NCBI RefSeq assembly: GCF_003719305.1
Contig: NZ_RARC01000002.1
Location: 248,001-312,000, forward strand
Direction of reading: 5' to 3'
DNA from: Mycolicibacterium stellerae
Lineage (GTDB): Bacteria > Actinomycetota > Actinomycetes > Mycobacteriales > Mycobacteriaceae
Length of the DNA: 64,000 nt
Below the pieces are notes generated by a model that worked only from the letters and a program-made list of their open reading frames with translations, searched no databases and was not told the origin of the DNA. Shown here piece by piece: positions 10,635 through 20,978 of this stretch. The translations under genes and the position numbers were made by a program. The first letter of the stretch is position 1. Every line of letters begins with the position of its first letter.

Positions 10635-10664
10635 GGTGTTTATCTTGCCCGGTAACCGGCGGCT

Positions 10665-12149
10665 TCACACGGCCGCGGGCAGTGGCCCGCGGGCCGCCTC
10701 GTATGCGGCGCCGACGCGGTAGAGCCGGTCGTCGGCCAGCGCAGGGGCCATGATCTGCAGTCCGACCGGCAGATTGTCGTCGGGTGACAGACCCGACGGC
10801 ACCGACATCCCGCAGTGCCCGGCCAGGTTCAGCGGCAGCGTGCAGAGGTCGAACAGATACATCGCGAGCGGATCGTCGACCTTCTCCCCCAGCGGGAACG
10901 CGGTGGTCGGGGTCGCCGGTGAGACCAGCACGTCGACCTTCCGATAGGCCTCGTCGAGATCACGGGCGATCAGCGTGCGCACCTTCTGAGCCTGGTTGTA
11001 GTAGGCGTCGTAATAGCCCGCCGACAGCGCGTATGTGCCAATCATGATGCGGCGCTTCACTTCTGGACCGAAACCGGCCGCGCGCGTCAGCGCCATCACC
11101 TCCTCGGCACTGTGTGTCCCGTCGTCGCCGACCCGAAGGCCGTACCGCATGCCGTCGAACCGGGCCAGGTTCGACGACACCTCCGACGGCAGGATCAGGT
11201 AGTAAGCGGGCAGCGAGAAGTCGAAGTGCGGGCAGTCGACTTCGGACACCTCGGCGCCCAGCTCGGTGAGCTTGTCGACCGCTGCGTTGAACGACGACAG
11301 CACGCCTTCCTGATAGCCGTCACCTCGCAGCTGTCGGACCACGCCGACCTTGACACCGCGCAGGTCGCCGCCTGCGCCCGCCTTCGCCGCGGCAACGATG
11401 TCGGGCACCTCAGCGTCGATCGAGGTCGAATCCCTCGGGTCGTGACCGGCGATCACCTGGTGCAGCAGCGCGGTGTCGAGCACCGTGCGGGCGCACGGGC
11501 CGCCCTGATCCAGCGACGACGCACACGCGATCAGGCCGTAGCGCGACACCGTGCCGTAGGTGGGTTTGACCCCGACCGTCGCGGTCAGCGCGGCGGGCTG
11601 GCGGATCGAACCGCCCGTATCCGATCCGATCGCCAACGGGGCCTGGAACGCAGCAAGCGCCGCCGCACTGCCGCCGCCGGACCCGCCGGGCACCCGGTCG
11701 ACGTCCCAGGGATTGCGCGTCGGCCCGAACGCCGAGTTCTCGGTGGACGAACCCATCGCGAACTCGTCCATGTTCGTCTTGCCCAGGATCGGGATCCCCG
11801 CGGCACGCAGGCGCGTCGCGACCGTCGAGTCGTAGGGCGACGTCCAGCCCTCGAGGATCTTCGACCCGCAGGTGGTCGGCATGTCGGTGGTGGTGAAGAC
11901 GTCCTTGAGCGCCAACGGAACACCGGCGAGCGGTGACGGCAGCTCATCTCCGGCGGCGACGGTGGCGTCCACGTCGGCGGCCGCGGCCAGCGCCTGCTCC
12001 TGCGCGACGTGCAGGAAGGCCCGGTACCGGCCGTCAGTTTCGGCGATCCGGTCCAGGTAGGCCCTGGTCACCTCTACCGACGACAGCTCCTTTGCGGCGA
12101 TCTTGGCCCCCAGCGTTGCCGCGTCGAGCCTGGTCAACTCGGTGCTCAT
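10665..12149 (-). CDS. gatA: Aspartyl/glutamyl-tRNA amidotransferase subunit A
   Basis: Glutaminase subunit of GatCAB, which liberates ammonia for transamidation. It has 494 residues with the amidase-signature triad: the lysine in [10 protein letters not shown], then the glycine-serine loop [19 protein letters not shown] and the nucleophile region [14 protein letters not shown]. The gene follows gatC after 67 bases; that spacer is a GC-rich element bounded by copies of the gatA start (12141-12220). ATG 12149 gives the family N-terminus. Confidence 0.97.
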   Translation of the reverse strand: MSTELTRLDAATLGAKIAAKELSSVEVTRAYLDRIAETDGRYRAFLHVAQEQALAAAADVDATVAAGDELPSPLAGVPLALKDVFTTTDMPTTCGSKILEGWTSPYDSTVATRLRAAGIPILGKTNMDEFAMGSSTENSAFGPTRNPWDVDRVPGGSGGGSAAALAAFQAPLAIGSDTGGSIRQPAALTATVGVKPTYGTVSRYGLIACASSLDQGGPCARTVLDTALLHQVIAGHDPRDSTSIDAEVPDIVAAAKAGAGGDLRGVKVGVVRQLRGDGYQEGVLSSFNAAVDKLTELGAEVSEVDCPHFDFSLPAYYLILPSEVSSNLARFDGMRYGLRVGDDGTHSAEEVMALTRAAGFGPEVKRRIMIGTYALSAGYYDAYYNQAQKVRTLIARDLDEAYRKVDVLVSPATPTTAFPLGEKVDDPLAMYLFDLCTLPLNLAGHCGMSVPSGLSPDDNLPVGLQIMAPALADDRLYRVGAAYEAARGPLPAAV

Positions 12150-12220
12150 GCCTCGACTCCCGCTCGCTCCGGTGCTCGCTGCGCTGCGATCCTCACTCGC
12201 GCTCGCCTTCGGGTGCTCAT
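12141..12220 (-). repeat. gatC-gatA spacer element bounded by ATGAGCACC
   Basis: On the minus strand, the nonamer ATGAGCACC overlaps the gatC stop at 12220-12212 and recurs as the true gatA start at 12149-12141. Between them are 62 bases rich in GCGAG and GAGCG units and ending GGGAGTCGAGGC. The left end (ACCCGAAGGCGAG) and right end match the shorter spacer between ilvB and ilvN. The nine-base direct repeat would look like a target duplication if the element was inserted at the start codon, but it could also arise by tandem slippage. Confidence 0.65.
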
Positions 12221-12513
12221 TCGGCCTCCCCCAGAATCCGCGGTACCGCGAATCGGCCCTCGGCCGACTTCGGCGCCTGCGCCAGCGCCTGCTCCTGCGA
12301 CAGCCCAGGCTCGACGACGTCCGGCCGGGTGACGTTGACCGATTTCAGCGGGTTGTCGGTGGCCGCGACTCCGGTCACGTCGACGGCCTGGATCTGACCG
12401 ACATGCTCGAGGATGGCGCCGAGCTGGCCGGCGAAGCTTTCCAGCTCGTCGTCGGTCAGGGCGAGTCGAGCCAGGCGGGCGAGGTGGGCTACCTCGTCTC
12501 GGGAGATCTGCAC
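12217..12513 (-). CDS. gatC: Aspartyl/glutamyl-tRNA amidotransferase subunit C
   Basis: Small subunit that holds GatA and GatB together. It has 98 residues with the family signature [19 protein letters not shown] near the N-terminus, [21 protein letters not shown] in the middle, and the C-terminal [14 protein letters not shown] 12513 is chosen over TTG 12522 because it matches the M. tuberculosis N-terminus and because a TANNNT box, TAGGCT (12527-12522), ends eight bases upstream, which suggests a leaderless transcript. First gene of gatC-gatA-pfkA. Confidence 0.93.
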   Translation of the reverse strand: MQISRDEVAHLARLARLALTDDELESFAGQLGAILEHVGQIQAVDVTGVAATDNPLKSVNVTRPDVVEPGLSQEQALAQAPKSAEGRFAVPRILGEAE

Positions 12514-12615
12514 GACTCCCAAGCCTAGTCAAGCGCCGCGCACGGCTGTCGACTCCTCCCGCAAGCGGTCGTCGGCCGGAATGCCGACCCCGTGCCCCTG
12601 TGCAACAGTGTGCGC

Positions 12616-13275
12616 GTGCCTTCGTATCTGCTGCGGGTCCAGCTGGAGGATCGACCGGGCAGCCTCGGCTCGCTGGCCGTGGCGCTCGGCTCGGTAGGCG
12701 CCGACATCCTGTCCCTCGATGTGGTGGAGCGCGGCGCGGGCTTCGCCATCGACGACCTGGTCGTCGAACTGCCACCAGGGGCGATGCCCGACATGCTGAT
12801 CACCGCAGCGGAGAACCTCAACGGGGTGCGGGTGGACAGCATCCGGCCGCACACCGGGCTGCTTGAGGCCCATCGGGAGCTGGAACTGGTCGACCACATC
12901 GCCGCCGCGCCGGACAGGCACGCGAGACTGCAGGTCCTTGCCGACGAGGCGCCACACGTGTTGCGTGTCGGCTGGTGCACCGTGGCGCGGCTGACCGAAT
13001 CGGGCATCGAGCGCATCGTCGGCAGCCACGGCGCCCCGGAGACGCACACCGATGAAGTGCCGTGGTTGCCGATCGAGTCCGCCACGGCGCTCGACGGTGA
13101 CGCCGATTGGGTGCCTCAGGTGTGGCGGGACATGGGCACGACGTTGGCCGCCGCGCCGTTGGGCGATCAGCACACCGCGGTGGTGCTTGGCCGGCCGGGC
13201 GGTCCGGCGTTCCGGCCGTCGGAGGTCGCGCGGCTGGGCTACCTCGCCGGGATCGTCGCGACTCTCCTGCGCTGA
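12616..13275 (+). CDS. ACT-domain protein (Rv3013-like)
   Basis: 219 residues. The N-terminal ACT domain reads PSYLLRVQLEDRPGSLGSLA and VGADILSLDVVERG. A C-terminal half has a GAF-like character and ends PSEVARLGYLAGIVATLLR. Close to M. tuberculosis Rv3013 in length and sequence, whose function is unknown; ACT domains usually sense amino acids. GTG 12616 gives the conserved N-terminus. It diverges from gatC, and its stop is 4 bases from that of ligA. Confidence 0.85.
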   Translation: MPSYLLRVQLEDRPGSLGSLAVALGSVGADILSLDVVERGAGFAIDDLVVELPPGAMPDMLITAAENLNGVRVDSIRPHTGLLEAHRELELVDHIAAAPDRHARLQVLADEAPHVLRVGWCTVARLTESGIERIVGSHGAPETHTDEVPWLPIESATALDGDADWVPQVWRDMGTTLAAAPLGDQHTAVVLGRPGGPAFRPSEVARLGYLAGIVATLLR

Positions 13276-13279
13276 GCCG

Positions 13280-15394
<2,115 letters not shown>

Positions 15395-15454
15395 CTATCG
15401 GAGGACTGTGACACGAAAGTCCACCAGACCAGACGGCTCCACCTGCGCATTTGA

Positions 15455-15482
15455 CATTATGCAGGTAAATACCTGCATAATG
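15455..15482. promoter_or_regulatory. Perfect palindromic operator of the ArsR-SRPBCC gene
   Basis: CATTATGCAGGTA and its exact reverse complement TACCTGCATAATG are separated by AA. A TTGACA box (15451-15456) overlaps the left arm, and CATAAT (15476-15481) lies in the right arm, 19 bases apart. The expected start is at the GTG 15488. Binding here would block the promoter, so autorepression by the adjacent ArsR-type protein is the simplest reading. Confidence 0.85.
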
Positions 15483-15487
15483 ATCGG

Positions 15488-16303
15488 GTGGCGGACGACC
15501 AGATGGACATGGTCTTCAAGGCACTCGCGGATCCGGGCCGCCGGTTGCTGCTGGACCGGCTGCGTAAGGACAACGGCCAGACGCTTGGCCAACTGTGCGA
15601 GTACCTCGAAATGGCACGCCAGTCGGTGAGCCAGCATCTTGCGGTGCTCGAGTCCGCCAATCTCATCAGCAGCGTGCGGCGTGGACGGCTCAAGTTGCAC
15701 TACTTGAATCCCGTTCCGCTGCAGGAGATTACATACCGCTGGATCCAGGAGTTCGAACACCAACGGCTTCACGCGCTACGCGCGCTGAAGCGACAGGCAG
15801 AGGAGGCGGAAATGGCCGCGACGGACGGCAAGCCATCGTTTGTGTACGTGACCTACATCCACAGCACCCCCGAGAAGGTCTGGGAGGCGCTCACCGACGC
15901 CGACCTCACCGCGGATTACTGGGGACACAGCAATGTGTCGGACTGGCAGCCCGGATCGCGTTGGGAGCACCGGCGCACCGACGGTTCGGGCATCGCCGAC
16001 GTCGTCGGCGAGGTGATCGAGGCGACGCCGCCGCACCGTCTCGTCATGACGTTCGGCGGCTCCGACGAGTCGGGCGCGCCGTCGGTGGTGCGCTTCGACA
16101 TCGAGCCGCACCACGACATCGTTCGGCTCACTGTGACGCATGACGGGCTCACAGACCCGTCCGACCTGCGGGCCGTGTCGGCAGGCTGGCCCGCGGTGCT
16201 GTCGAACCTGAAATCGCTTCTGGAAACCGGCCGGGTGCTGCCGCAGGCGCCGTGGGAGATGCACGAGGACATCCGCGCCGAGCAGATGTCGCGCAACGGG
16301 TAG
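15488..16303 (+). CDS. ArsR-type repressor fused to an SRPBCC (AHSA1) domain
   Basis: 271 residues. Residues about 5-95 are an ArsR winged helix (FKALADPGRRLLLDRLRKD, then MARQSVSQHLAVLESANLIS). Residues about 115-265 are an SRPBCC/AHSA1 domain (SFVYVTYIHSTPEKVWEALT, DYWGHSNVSDWQPGSRWEHR) that ends GWPAVLSNLKSLLETG. The cysteine metal sites of classical ArsR are not evident. The SRPBCC pocket probably binds a hydrophobic ligand and controls DNA binding; this is inference. GTG 15488 coincides with the expected transcript start. The MmcQ-like gene follows 9 bases later and the CoA ligase after that, so all three may be one regulated unit. Confidence 0.88.
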   Translation: MADDQMDMVFKALADPGRRLLLDRLRKDNGQTLGQLCEYLEMARQSVSQHLAVLESANLISSVRRGRLKLHYLNPVPLQEITYRWIQEFEHQRLHALRALKRQAEEAEMAATDGKPSFVYVTYIHSTPEKVWEALTDADLTADYWGHSNVSDWQPGSRWEHRRTDGSGIADVVGEVIEATPPHRLVMTFGGSDESGAPSVVRFDIEPHHDIVRLTVTHDGLTDPSDLRAVSAGWPAVLSNLKSLLETGRVLPQAPWEMHEDIRAEQMSRNG

Positions 16304-16312
16304 CTTGTCGGC

Positions 16313-16717
16313 ATGCCCCACCCGGTCATGTTCCGCGACGACGACCTCGGGCTGGCGCAAGTGCGGACCATCGCCCTTGGTTTCCCCGACGCGTTCGAAA
16401 AGGTCTCCCACGGCAGGCCCGCCTTCTTCGTGTCGAAGATGTTCGCCATGTACGGCGGCAGCGTCAAGCCCGAGACCAAGGGTGACTACATCCAGTACCC
16501 GCACTCGATCATGGTCAAGGTCGACGAGAGCGACCGCAGGGCACTCGAGCAGGACAAGCGATTCTTCTACCCGGCGTACCTTGGCCCGTCGGGCTGGCTC
16601 GGGCTGGATCTCAGCGCGACGAAGAAGGTCGACTGGGGCGAGGTGCGCGAGCTCATCGATGCGTCGTTTCGAATGGTCGCGCCGAAGAAGCTCATCCAAC
16701 GGCTCGACGAAGTCTGA
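16313..16717 (+). CDS. MmcQ/YjbR-family protein
   Basis: 134 residues of the MmcQ/YjbR (DUF419-like) family: LAQVRTIALGFPDAFEKVSH at the start, VSKMFAMYGG, and the C-terminal LGLDLSATKKVDWGEVRELI with FRMVAPKKLIQRLDE. The fold resembles the CyaY family and is often predicted to bind DNA, but no activity is established. It lies 9 bases after the ArsR-SRPBCC gene and probably belongs to its operon. Confidence 0.85.
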   Translation: MPHPVMFRDDDLGLAQVRTIALGFPDAFEKVSHGRPAFFVSKMFAMYGGSVKPETKGDYIQYPHSIMVKVDESDRRALEQDKRFFYPAYLGPSGWLGLDLSATKKVDWGEVRELIDASFRMVAPKKLIQRLDEV

Positions 16718-16751
16718 ACCGGCGCACGGCCGACATGGTTCTATCGAGGCC

Positions 16752-18362
16752 ATGAGCTTCGCGAGCCCGTTCCCCGACGTCGAGATCCCGGCAGCCAGCG
16801 TCTACGAATACCTGTTCGGCAACATCGACGACATCGACGCCGACCGCGTCGCGCTGGTGGATGCGAAGACCGGCAGCGAAACCAGCTACCGCGACGCAGT
16901 TGGCAAAATTGATTCATTCGCCGGTGCGTTGGCTGATCGCGGCATCGGCGTCGGCGACGTAGTCGGATTGCTGGCGCCGAACAGCACGGCGTTCGCGATC
17001 GCATTCCACGGCATCCTGCGCGCCGGTGCGACCGCAACCACGATCAATGTGTTGTTCACCGCCAAGGACATCGTCAAGCAGCTGACCGACTCGAAGGCCA
17101 AGATGCTCATCGTCGTCAGCGCGCTGCTCCCCCAGGCCAAGGAGGCCGCCGCGGCGTTGGGCATGTCCGACGACCAGCTGGTGGTGCTCGACGGCGCGGA
17201 CGGCCACCCGAGCGCCGCGGACCTTCTCGGTGCGGGGGCGGCCGCGCCGGAGGTCAACTTCGACCCCGCGACCCACCTTGCCGTGCTGCCCTACAGCTCC
17301 GGCACGACGGGCAATCCCAAGGGCGTGATGCTCACGCACCGCAACCTGGTGGCCAACGTCGCTCAGACCCGCCCTGTGCAGGACGTCCAGCCCGACGACG
17401 TGGTGATCGCGATCATGCCGTTCTTCCACATCTACGGAATGACGGTGTTGCTCAACGCCGTTCTGCATGCGCGGGCACGCCTGATCATGATGGGAAGCTT
17501 CGATCTCGAGGAGTTCCTTGCCAACATCGCCAACCACAAAGTGACGGTTGCCTACATCGCGCCGCCGGTGGCGGTTGCGCTGGCCAAGCATCCGCTGGTG
17601 AACGACTATGACGTGTCGACGCTGCGCGCGGTGCTGTCCGGCGCCGCACCGCTGGACGAGGATCTCGGCCACGCCGTCGCCGACCGAATCGGTTGTCGCG
17701 TGGTGCAGGGCTACGGCATGACCGAACTCAGCCCCGTCAGCCACTGCACTCCGCTGGACGGCGGTCAACGTCTCGTCGGGTCCGTCGCCCCCATCGGCGC
17801 CGCAGGCTGGACCGCGGCGAACTCGGCCTCCAAGCTCATCGACCCCGACTCCGGCGATGAAATCGACCTTCCCGCAAAGGGTCTCAGCGAGACCGGCGAA
17901 CTGTGGTTCAAGGGCCCGAACGTGATGGCCGGCTACCTCGGCAACGACGAGGCCACCAGCGAAACCATCGACGACGACGGTTGGCTGCGCACCGGAGATA
18001 TGGCCCGCGTCGATTCCTCCGGCTGCGTCTACATCGTCGACCGGCTCAAGGAACTCATCAAGTACAAGGGCTACCAGGTGCCGCCTGCCGAACTGGAGGC
18101 GCTGCTACTCACCCATCCCGCGATCGCCGATTCCGCGGTGATCGGGGTGCGCGACCCCGAATCGGGTGAAGAGGTGCCAAAGGCGTTCGTGGTCAAGCAG
18201 TCAGGAGCCGAGCTGACCGAGGACGAGGTGATGGACTTCGTCGCCGCCGAGGTCGCACCCTACAAGAAGGTTCGTCAGGTGGCGTTCATCGACGCGATCC
18301 CCAAATCGGCATCGGGCAAAATCCTGCGCAAGGATCTGCGCCAAGACTCACGTGCGGAGTGA
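16752..18362 (+). CDS. Acyl/aryl-CoA ligase, 4-coumarate:CoA ligase type
   Basis: 536 residues of the AMP-forming acyl-CoA synthetase superfamily, forming an acyl-adenylate and then the CoA thioester. The phosphate loop is YSSGTTGNPKGV, followed by the A5-type motif QGYGMTELSPV, TGDMARVDSSG and the C-terminal lysine region PKSASGKILRKDL. The overall pattern (LFTAKDIVKQLTDSKAKM, PFFHIYGMTVLLNA) is that of 4CL-like enzymes. The substrate cannot be named. ATG 16752 lies 34 bases after the MmcQ-like gene. The stop overlaps the end of the convergent secreted-protein gene by 15 bases. Confidence 0.88.
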   Translation: MSFASPFPDVEIPAASVYEYLFGNIDDIDADRVALVDAKTGSETSYRDAVGKIDSFAGALADRGIGVGDVVGLLAPNSTAFAIAFHGILRAGATATTINVLFTAKDIVKQLTDSKAKMLIVVSALLPQAKEAAAALGMSDDQLVVLDGADGHPSAADLLGAGAAAPEVNFDPATHLAVLPYSSGTTGNPKGVMLTHRNLVANVAQTRPVQDVQPDDVVIAIMPFFHIYGMTVLLNAVLHARARLIMMGSFDLEEFLANIANHKVTVAYIAPPVAVALAKHPLVNDYDVSTLRAVLSGAAPLDEDLGHAVADRIGCRVVQGYGMTELSPVSHCTPLDGGQRLVGSVAPIGAAGWTAANSASKLIDPDSGDEIDLPAKGLSETGELWFKGPNVMAGYLGNDEATSETIDDDGWLRTGDMARVDSSGCVYIVDRLKELIKYKGYQVPPAELEALLLTHPAIADSAVIGVRDPESGEEVPKAFVVKQSGAELTEDEVMDFVAAEVAPYKKVRQVAFIDAIPKSASGKILRKDLRQDSRAE

Positions 18363-19139
18363 GTCCCGCAACGACTGGGCCGCCCTCGCCTGCCGGAAGC
18401 CGAGTACCGCCCCGATGGCCGGTAACAGGATCAACCCGGCGAGCCCAGCCAGCGGATCGGTCACCGTGTCGGTCGTCGAGGTACCCAACTGCCCGGTGAC
18501 CATCTCGGCAGGTCCGATGAACTCAACCGGCGGCAGCGGTGGCGGCAGGGGCGGAATGTTGATCTCGATCGCGGCGGGCGCGGGTGGCGCGGCCGCCGGC
18601 GAAACCAGGGTGTCGTGCAGAAGTACCGCGCTTGGCGCGGGACCCGGCCGCCGAACGTGCGTACCGGGTGTACGGCCGTTGCCGATGGTGACCCGCGGTG
18701 CCTGGAACGACGTCACGGGCCGGCCCGAATAGCCGCCCCCAGAGCGCGGTGCGGCGGCGGCTACGTTATCGCCTGCTGGCGCCGCGACCACGGCCGCAGA
18801 TCGCATGGCGATTGGCTCTTCGGCAGAGAAGCTGCTCACGGTGGGGACGTCCTCGAGAACGCTGCCGCCGGTTCCGAGATCCATCGGCGGAGGATCGAGA
18901 TTCGGTTTCGGGTCTTTATCCCCGATCCCCAAAACGCTGGGGACGTCGTTGACCCAATTCGACACGGGACGTTTGAGGCCGTTACTTTGGCCGCTCGAGC
19001 CGATGTTCTGGTAGTCGTCGTTGGCGTACGGGCCTAGGGCGTGCCCGTCGGCCTGCGCCTGCGCGGGGTTCGGGCCGCCGATCAACAGAGAGGCGACGAC
19101 GCCGGCTCCCGCCGCAAAGCGAACAGTCGAGTGCGCCAC
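18348..19139 (-). CDS. Secreted or cell-wall Pro/Ala-rich protein with C-terminal membrane segment
   Basis: 263 residues, not recognised as a named family. A signal peptide starts AHSTVRFAAGAGVVASLLIG and ends around NPAQAQA. A low-complexity region rich in Pro, Ala, Gly and Ser includes IPPLPPPLPPVEF. Near the C-terminus is a hydrophobic segment (LAGLAGLILLPAIGAVLGF) followed by Arg-rich residues, like a cell-surface anchor. GTG 19139 is chosen because it follows AGGAAAGG and opens the signal peptide; the frame continues upstream to 19217 through a hairpin-rich leader. It shares direction with the MetE-like gene upstream. Confidence 0.7.
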   Translation of the reverse strand: MAHSTVRFAAGAGVVASLLIGGPNPAQAQADGHALGPYANDDYQNIGSSGQSNGLKRPVSNWVNDVPSVLGIGDKDPKPNLDPPPMDLGTGGSVLEDVPTVSSFSAEEPIAMRSAAVVAAPAGDNVAAAAPRSGGGYSGRPVTSFQAPRVTIGNGRTPGTHVRRPGPAPSAVLLHDTLVSPAAAPPAPAAIEINIPPLPPPLPPVEFIGPAEMVTGQLGTSTTDTVTDPLAGLAGLILLPAIGAVLGFRQARAAQSLRDSLRT

Positions 19140-19220
19140 GATCCCTTTCCTGACCCACTGGGTTTTGCCAAACCCAGGTTCCCCGGTTGCATTGTCGCAC
19201 AGACCTTTGCCTGGCAAACA
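19140..19220 (-). promoter_or_regulatory. Hairpin-rich leader upstream of the secreted protein
   Basis: The gap between the MetE-like stop and GTG 19139 holds a perfect seven-base-pair hairpin, TGGGTTT-GGCA-AAACCCA on the minus strand (19176-19159). It also holds a second inverted repeat, TTTGCCAGGCAAA (19218-19206). Between them is CAACCGGGGAACC. The motif GGGGAACC next to a hairpin recalls part of the c-di-AMP (ydaO) riboswitch, but the other conserved parts are not seen. It may be a structured 5' leader of unknown type. Confidence 0.35.
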
Positions 19221-20267
19221 CTATTTCAAGATCGCGGCGGGGTCGTCTGCGATGGCGTCGGCCGCCTTCTGTGCGAGTTCGATCGCGGTGCGGGCCCATT
19301 GGGGGGTCGCGCCTGCCATCCCGCATGTCGGCGTGACGCCGACCCGGTCAGGCAGCGACGCACGGGGGAAGCCAAGTCGATCGGTGAAGTCGACCACCAA
19401 ACCGGACACCTCCTCGGCGGACGGGCGGTTGCCGGGCGCAGCGGTAGGCACGACGCCGAGCATCACAACGCGACCCGATTCGACGAACTCGCCAACGCCG
19501 TCGAGGTCGGCAGCCGTAAGTGTCGACAGGTCGAACGACACCGCGCGCAGAGCGCTGCGCCCAAGCATCGGCCAGGGCAGCCCGCCCGAACAGCTGTGCA
19601 GCGCCACCTCGCCACCGACCACCGCCGCACATTCGTCGAGCAGCGCGGCCGCCACCGGTTCGTCGACCGGGTGCACCGGCGACAGGCTGGACACGCCGGT
19701 GAGCCTGCCCGCCAGCGCCGCGGGCAGTGACGGCTCGTCGAACTGGACGACGACGTGGCATTCCAGTCGGCGGGCAACCTCGGCGCGGTGTGCCGCCACG
19801 CCTTCGGCCAGCGACCGCGCCAGGTCGCGCACGGCGCCTGGATCCGTGATCGCCCGGTGGCCGCCGCTGAGTTCCAGGTGCGCGGCGAGCGTGATCGGCC
19901 CCGGCGCCTGCACCTTGATGGTGCGCTGCGCCCCGCGCAGGCCAGCCTTCTCCCACGCCTCCTCGAGTGCGTCGATGTCTTCGGCCAGCAAGCTGGCCGC
20001 CCGCCGGGTCACGGCACTGCGCCCTGCGGCGACGCGGTAACCACGGGGCACGGTGTCGATGGTGATGTCGACGAGCAAAGCACCGGCCCGCCCGATCAGG
20101 TCGGCGCCGATTCCGCGGGCCGGCAACTCCACCAGGTGCGGCAGTCGATGCAACTCACCGACCACGATCTCGGCGGCCTCCCGCGCCGATGCGCCCGGCC
20201 AGGATCCGATGCCGGTACCCGCGGCGAAGGCGTGTTCGGGAGGAGCGAGATCACGATCTTCAGTCAC
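19221..20267 (-). CDS. Cobalamin-independent methionine synthase family protein (Rv3015c-like)
   Basis: 348 residues, about the length of Rv3015c and of the MetE C-terminal catalytic half only. It begins with GTGIGSWPGASAREAAEIVV. Family features include IKVQAPGPITLAAHLELSGG, VVVQFDEPSLPAAL, the His/Cys pair in VALHSCSGGLPWPML and the C-terminal GVTPTCGMAGATP, which could supply zinc ligands. True MetE is about 750 residues with an N-terminal domain, so this short form may be a core methyltransferase with another methyl donor; the activity is unproven. GTG 20267 is the first start after the divergent lpqA promoter region. Confidence 0.8.
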   Translation of the reverse strand: MTEDRDLAPPEHAFAAGTGIGSWPGASAREAAEIVVGELHRLPHLVELPARGIGADLIGRAGALLVDITIDTVPRGYRVAAGRSAVTRRAASLLAEDIDALEEAWEKAGLRGAQRTIKVQAPGPITLAAHLELSGGHRAITDPGAVRDLARSLAEGVAAHRAEVARRLECHVVVQFDEPSLPAALAGRLTGVSSLSPVHPVDEPVAAALLDECAAVVGGEVALHSCSGGLPWPMLGRSALRAVSFDLSTLTAADLDGVGEFVESGRVVMLGVVPTAAPGNRPSAEEVSGLVVDFTDRLGFPRASLPDRVGVTPTCGMAGATPQWARTAIELAQKAADAIADDPAAILK

Positions 20268-20333
20268 TTCACCAACACTATTCGCCACACGCGCCACACG
20301 CGTTAGTCTGCGAAACAGGAAGGAGCCGACTCC

Positions 20334-20978
20334 ATGTCCTCTGCGGCAGCCCGACTGGCGGCGTTGAGTGCCGCCACCCTGCTGGCCGCCGGGTGCGCGC
20401 AGACCATCGCGGGCTCGGCAACGCGGGCCGCTCCCGGCATCGACGACGAATCGCATTCGCCCGTGGACGTCGAGTCGGTGATGCTCGACCAGGCTCAGAT
20501 GCGGGCGATCACGGGCGCGGGCGAGAGCCTAACGATCGTGCCGAGCATGGACGGCAAGATCCCCGTCGACGTCAGCGACCTGATGAACGGCACGCCCAAG
20601 GAGTGCCAGTGGTACTTCGCCGAGACGCAGACGTTCGGCCAGGAGGTCGAGGAGTTTCACAAGACGACCTTCCAGAATCCGCCCGACGGCGGGCTGATCT
20701 CCGAAGGCGCCGCCGCATACCGCGATCCGGAGACCGCGCGGCACGCATTCGCCGATCTGGTCGGCCGGGTATACGACTGCGGGTCAACGGAACTCGGGTC
20801 GACATTCATCGGTGACTGGACAGCCGATGCCAACACGCTGCGGATGCGGTCTTCGGGTACGTGCGGTCGCGACTACCGAATCAAGAACGTGGTGCTGGCC
20901 GAGGTTTCCTTCTGTTCTTTCCCCGACTCGGTTCCCGACATCATCATGACGAACATCATGGACAAGGTGCCCGACTAG
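20334..20978 (+). CDS. lpqA: LpqA-like lipoprotein with a PknH-type sensor domain
   Basis: 214 residues. The signal peptide ends in the lipobox LLAAGC (Cys 21). The exported part has four further cysteines ([29 protein letters not shown]), as in the extracellular sensor domain of the kinase PknH, where they form two disulfides. It probably senses or binds a ligand in the cell envelope. ATG 20334 has a strong AGGAAGGAG ribosome site. Its position next to Rv3015c and mnmA matches lpqA in M. tuberculosis. Its stop codon overlaps that of mnmA within one CTAG palindrome. Confidence 0.82.
   Translation: MSSAAARLAALSAATLLAAGCAQTIAGSATRAAPGIDDESHSPVDVESVMLDQAQMRAITGAGESLTIVPSMDGKIPVDVSDLMNGTPKECQWYFAETQTFGQEVEEFHKTTFQNPPDGGLISEGAAAYRDPETARHAFADLVGRVYDCGSTELGSTFIGDWTADANTLRMRSSGTCGRDYRIKNVVLAEVSFCSFPDSVPDIIMTNIMDKVPD

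Noticed and set aside
12146..12775. Frame of 209 codons across the gatC region on the minus strand
   Set aside because: It only reads the gatC-gatA spacer element and gatC in a wrong frame; the Arg/Pro-rich composition is typical of a shadow.
19140..19220. Call as a c-di-AMP riboswitch
   Set aside because: Only GGGGAACC next to one hairpin fits; the conserved downstream blocks of the ydaO class are not visible and there is little room before the start codon. Kept only as an undefined structured leader.
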